From Actinomadura citrea (GTDB taxonomy: Bacteria; Actinomycetota; Actinomycetes; Streptosporangiales; Streptosporangiaceae), in assembly GCF_013409045.1 (NCBI RefSeq), contig NZ_JACCBT010000001.1, positions 5,146,001 to 5,210,000 of the forward strand: a DNA stretch of 64,000 nt. Direction: 5' to 3'. Made by a program: the position numbers and the translations under genes. Position 1 is the first letter of the stretch. Each line of letters starts with the position of its first letter. Of the stretch, positions 62,143-64,000 are shown in pieces. The notes beneath the pieces were generated by a model. It was not told the origin of the DNA, made no database searches, and saw only the letters and a program-made list of their open reading frames with translations.

Positions 62143-62784
62143 CTAGGGCTTGGTGCGGGGCGGATCGATGAGCCCCGCGAGGGCCGCGCGGTTGACCGCG
62201 TCGAGCCGCGATCCCGCGCCGAGCTTGGCGAAGATGTTGCGCAGGTGGCGCTTGACCGTGGCCTCGGTGAGCGAGAGCCGGTTCGCGATCTGCCGGTTGG
62301 TCAGCGCCCGCGCGGTGAGTTCGAGCACCTGCCGCTCCCGCTCGGTCAGCTGGACCGGCTGCGCCCCGTCGTCCTCGGGCAGGCTGCGCCGCGAGACGCT
62401 GAGCACGATGCGCTCGGGGTCCTCCACCGCCTGGATCGCCGCGACCAGTTCGTTGCGCGACACCGTCTTCAGCAGGTAGCCGCGGATGCCCGCCTCCAGA
62501 AGCGCGCGCAGCAGTTCGGGCCCCTCCTGCATGCTGAGGATGATGACCTTGGTGGCCGGCGAGTGCCGCCGGATGCGCCGCACCGTGGTGACGGGGTCCT
62601 GGCCGGAACCCCCGACCTCCAGCAGGACGACGTCGGGCCGCAGGTCGGCGACGACCGTCAGGGCCTCGTCGCCGTTGCCCGCCTCGCCGACCACCTTCAG
62701 ACGGTCGTCCTCTTCGAGGATCTCCCGCACGCCCTGCCGGACGAGGGTGTGGCTGTCGACGATCAGAATGGTCCGCAGCGTCAA
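62143..62784 (-). CDS. NarL/LuxR-type atypical response regulator
   Basis: A 213-residue regulator with receiver domain (ILIVDSHTLVRQG) and C-terminal helix-turn-helix (LTERERQVLELTARALTNRQ and LSLTEATVKRHLRNIFAKLG). The phosphoacceptor Asp is Glu56 here (codon 62617-62619), and the second acidic residue of the pocket is Ser (VDS in place of VDD). Lys remains in GYLLKTVSRNEL. It is thus probably phosphorylation-independent. Start: TTG 62784 keeps the receiver length normal; ATG 62844 is an alternative. No partner kinase is adjacent. Confidence 0.85.
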   Translation of the reverse strand: MTLRTILIVDSHTLVRQGVREILEEDDRLKVVGEAGNGDEALTVVADLRPDVVLLEVGGSGQDPVTTVRRIRRHSPATKVIILSMQEGPELLRALLEAGIRGYLLKTVSRNELVAAIQAVEDPERIVLSVSRRSLPEDDGAQPVQLTERERQVLELTARALTNRQIANRLSLTEATVKRHLRNIFAKLGAGSRLDAVNRAALAGLIDPPRTKP

Positions 62785-63704
62785 GACCGCCCCCGGAATG
62801 CGGCGGGCTCGCGTTCCGGGCGAGGGCGGCGCTTCACTGAGCATCCGGCGGCATGCTCTTTCGGCCATTCGCTCATGAAGGCTCCGATCGGCGCGGTCTG
62901 GTCGCAGTCCGAGTCCGGATGCGGCCGCCCGCCACCCATCCCACCGTATTGCGAAATTCAATCTTCAACCGACTGGAGAAACACGCCCCGTTGCCCGTCT
63001 GCGAGGCAACGGTAACACGCACCGATCTGGTCCGCCACCCGCCGATCGCCATTCCGATTCCGGCCCGGATACCGGTCGGCGCGGCCTTCTGAACGGCCGA
63101 CTTCTCCGCGGCCGGCCCTCTCGCCAAACCCCCGCCCGCACTCGACGGTCCCGGGCGCGGCGGCGCCTCGGCTCGGCCCGCCCGGACGCCCGGCCGACCC
63201 CGTCTCGGGACGCGGGGCTCGCGCGACCGCCGCCTCAACGCCACCAGCACGCCCACCACCTGCCGGAACGCCGGTCAGCACCCTGAACGGGCGCCTCTCG
63301 ACCCGGATCCCTCGCTCATCTCACCAAGGCACCTGTTGCCAATTCCGGCCTCGTCAGTCATCCATCCGGAAACCGATCACGGGTCACAGGATGGCCTCGG
63401 CAGTGCGCACCGAGTGACAACTCGCAGATTAACGAACGTCCATCGCCGGCCGGGGTTCCCCTCCAAGAGCCTCGATTGCCACTCCGGACACTGAAATCCT
63501 GTAAGTCGCGCACCCCTCTTCGCGGACGTTTCCCCTTGCGCGAAGTGACGGCTTCCGGTAATACCGCCTACCGCTGCGGCCGCGGCCCTCACGTCCTCCG
63601 CGGGGCCCCCGATAAAGATCGAAATTCTCCGGCCGGCGCGCGCGATCCCAGGAGGGCGCCGCACCTGGGATCACGGAGGTTCGGACGGCGGGACCGCCGG
63701 GGGT
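62785..63704. other. Gene-free stretch of about 900 bases before the flavohemoprotein
   Basis: I find no frame with protein-like sequence. Base composition is less GC-rich than the neighbours, with AT patches near 62945-62975 and 63420-63500. A short inverted repeat CGTTGCC/GGCAACG (62989-62995 and 63005-63011) is present. It probably holds the promoter of the response regulator and may mark the right edge of the cluster. Confidence 0.5.
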
Positions 63705-64000
63705 TCAGCTGCCCGTCGCCCACAGGTCTGGGCCGAAGACCTCGTAGTGAACGCGTTCGTCCGAGACTCCGGCGCCGGCCAGTCCGCGCCGGATCTCGCG
63801 CATGAACGGGATCGGCCCGCACATGAAGACGCGGGCCTTGCGCGGCAGCGGCAGTCGGGTGACCTCGATCCGGCCGGGCCGGACGTCCTGGTCCTCTTCC
63901 CCGCCTGTGTCCTCGTACCAGGTCAGCTGCTGGAAATGGGGCATCCTGGCGCCCGCCTCGGCGATCTGCCGCCGCAGCGCGTGGGTGCGGGCGCTCCGGT
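63705..64000 (-). CDS. Flavohemoprotein (nitric oxide dioxygenase-like), C-terminal part
   Basis: The frame runs into the window edge. The last 98 codons include THALRRQIAEAG, the NAD-binding VFMCGPIPFMREIRRGL and the closing HYEVFGPDLW, the typical ferredoxin-NADP-reductase-like end of Hmp proteins. The globin and FAD domains would lie beyond 64000. If complete, it detoxifies nitric oxide; a globin-less reductase cannot be excluded. Confidence 0.8.
   Translation of the reverse strand, partial: RSARTHALRRQIAEAGARMPHFQQLTWYEDTGGEEDQDVRPGRIEVTRLPLPRKARVFMCGPIPFMREIRRGLAGAGVSDERVHYEVFGPDLWATGS

Noticed and set aside
63377..63664. Minus-strand frame in the right-hand gap
   Set aside because: No recognisable sequence, and other frames of similar length overlap it on both strands.

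Overview
The window is GC-rich DNA with dense, often overlapping genes, GTG and TTG starts, SARP and XRE/NB-ARC/TPR regulators, an F420-type (LLM) oxidoreductase and a type II polyketide synthase. This points to a filamentous actinomycete. An Actinomadura or Streptosporangiales-like host is my guess; nothing here fixes the genus. I saw no rRNA, tRNA, CRISPR array, insertion sequence or phage gene.

Positions 1-33.2 kb are mixed chromosomal accessory genes. They start with the 3' end of a latex-clearing-protein type rubber oxygenase. After that come DUF4132, DUF5996, an XRE-NB-ARC-TPR regulator, an AhpD-like protein, an SDR/MarR pair, and a HelR RNA-polymerase helicase with a rifamycin-associated element upstream. 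Next are a MarR/MMPL exporter pair sharing a 15-bp-arm operator, a broken methyltransferase, a ZIP transporter, a cupin/TetR pair and an MFS exporter. The complete potassium pump operon follows: a 27-aa membrane peptide, then kdpF, kdpA, kdpB, kdpC and kdpD. KdpD has Arg where the phosphoacceptor His belongs, and no kdpE is nearby. A decayed ECF41-like sigma factor fragment lies beside a DoxX gene.

Positions 33.4-62.8 kb form a hybrid type I/type II polyketide gene cluster. One long minus-strand operon (about 45.0 down to 33.4 kb) encodes an exporter, SRPBCC protein, P450, flavin monooxygenase, LLM oxidoreductase, KS-alpha, chain-length factor, epoxide hydrolase, ActIV-type cyclase and acyl-CoA carboxylase alpha. 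A plus-strand SARP regulator and an NTF2-like protein sit in the middle and end at a strong bidirectional terminator. A second minus-strand operon (58.7 down to 46.7 kb) encodes a discrete acyltransferase, a 2,934-residue type I PKS, an ActIII-type ketoreductase, an aromatase/cyclase and an ACP. On the right are a KSIII-like protein with Ser in place of Cys (plus strand), acyl-CoA carboxylase epsilon and beta, a flavin reductase and an atypical response regulator.

My reading of how they work together: the type I PKS has a KSQ loading module with a malonyl-like AT, plus one fully reducing module with a methylmalonyl-type AT and no thioesterase. It should make a short branched acyl primer, most simply 2-methylbutyryl. 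The KSIII-like protein and discrete AT would hand this to the KS-alpha/CLF/ACP minimal PKS. The ketoreductase, aromatase/cyclase and ActIV-type cyclase would then fold and close the chain, and the flavin monooxygenase/reductase pair, P450 and LLM enzyme would oxidise it. I do not see glycosyltransferases, so either the product is an aglycone or more cluster genes lie past 64 kb. The window ends in the C-terminus of a flavohemoprotein.
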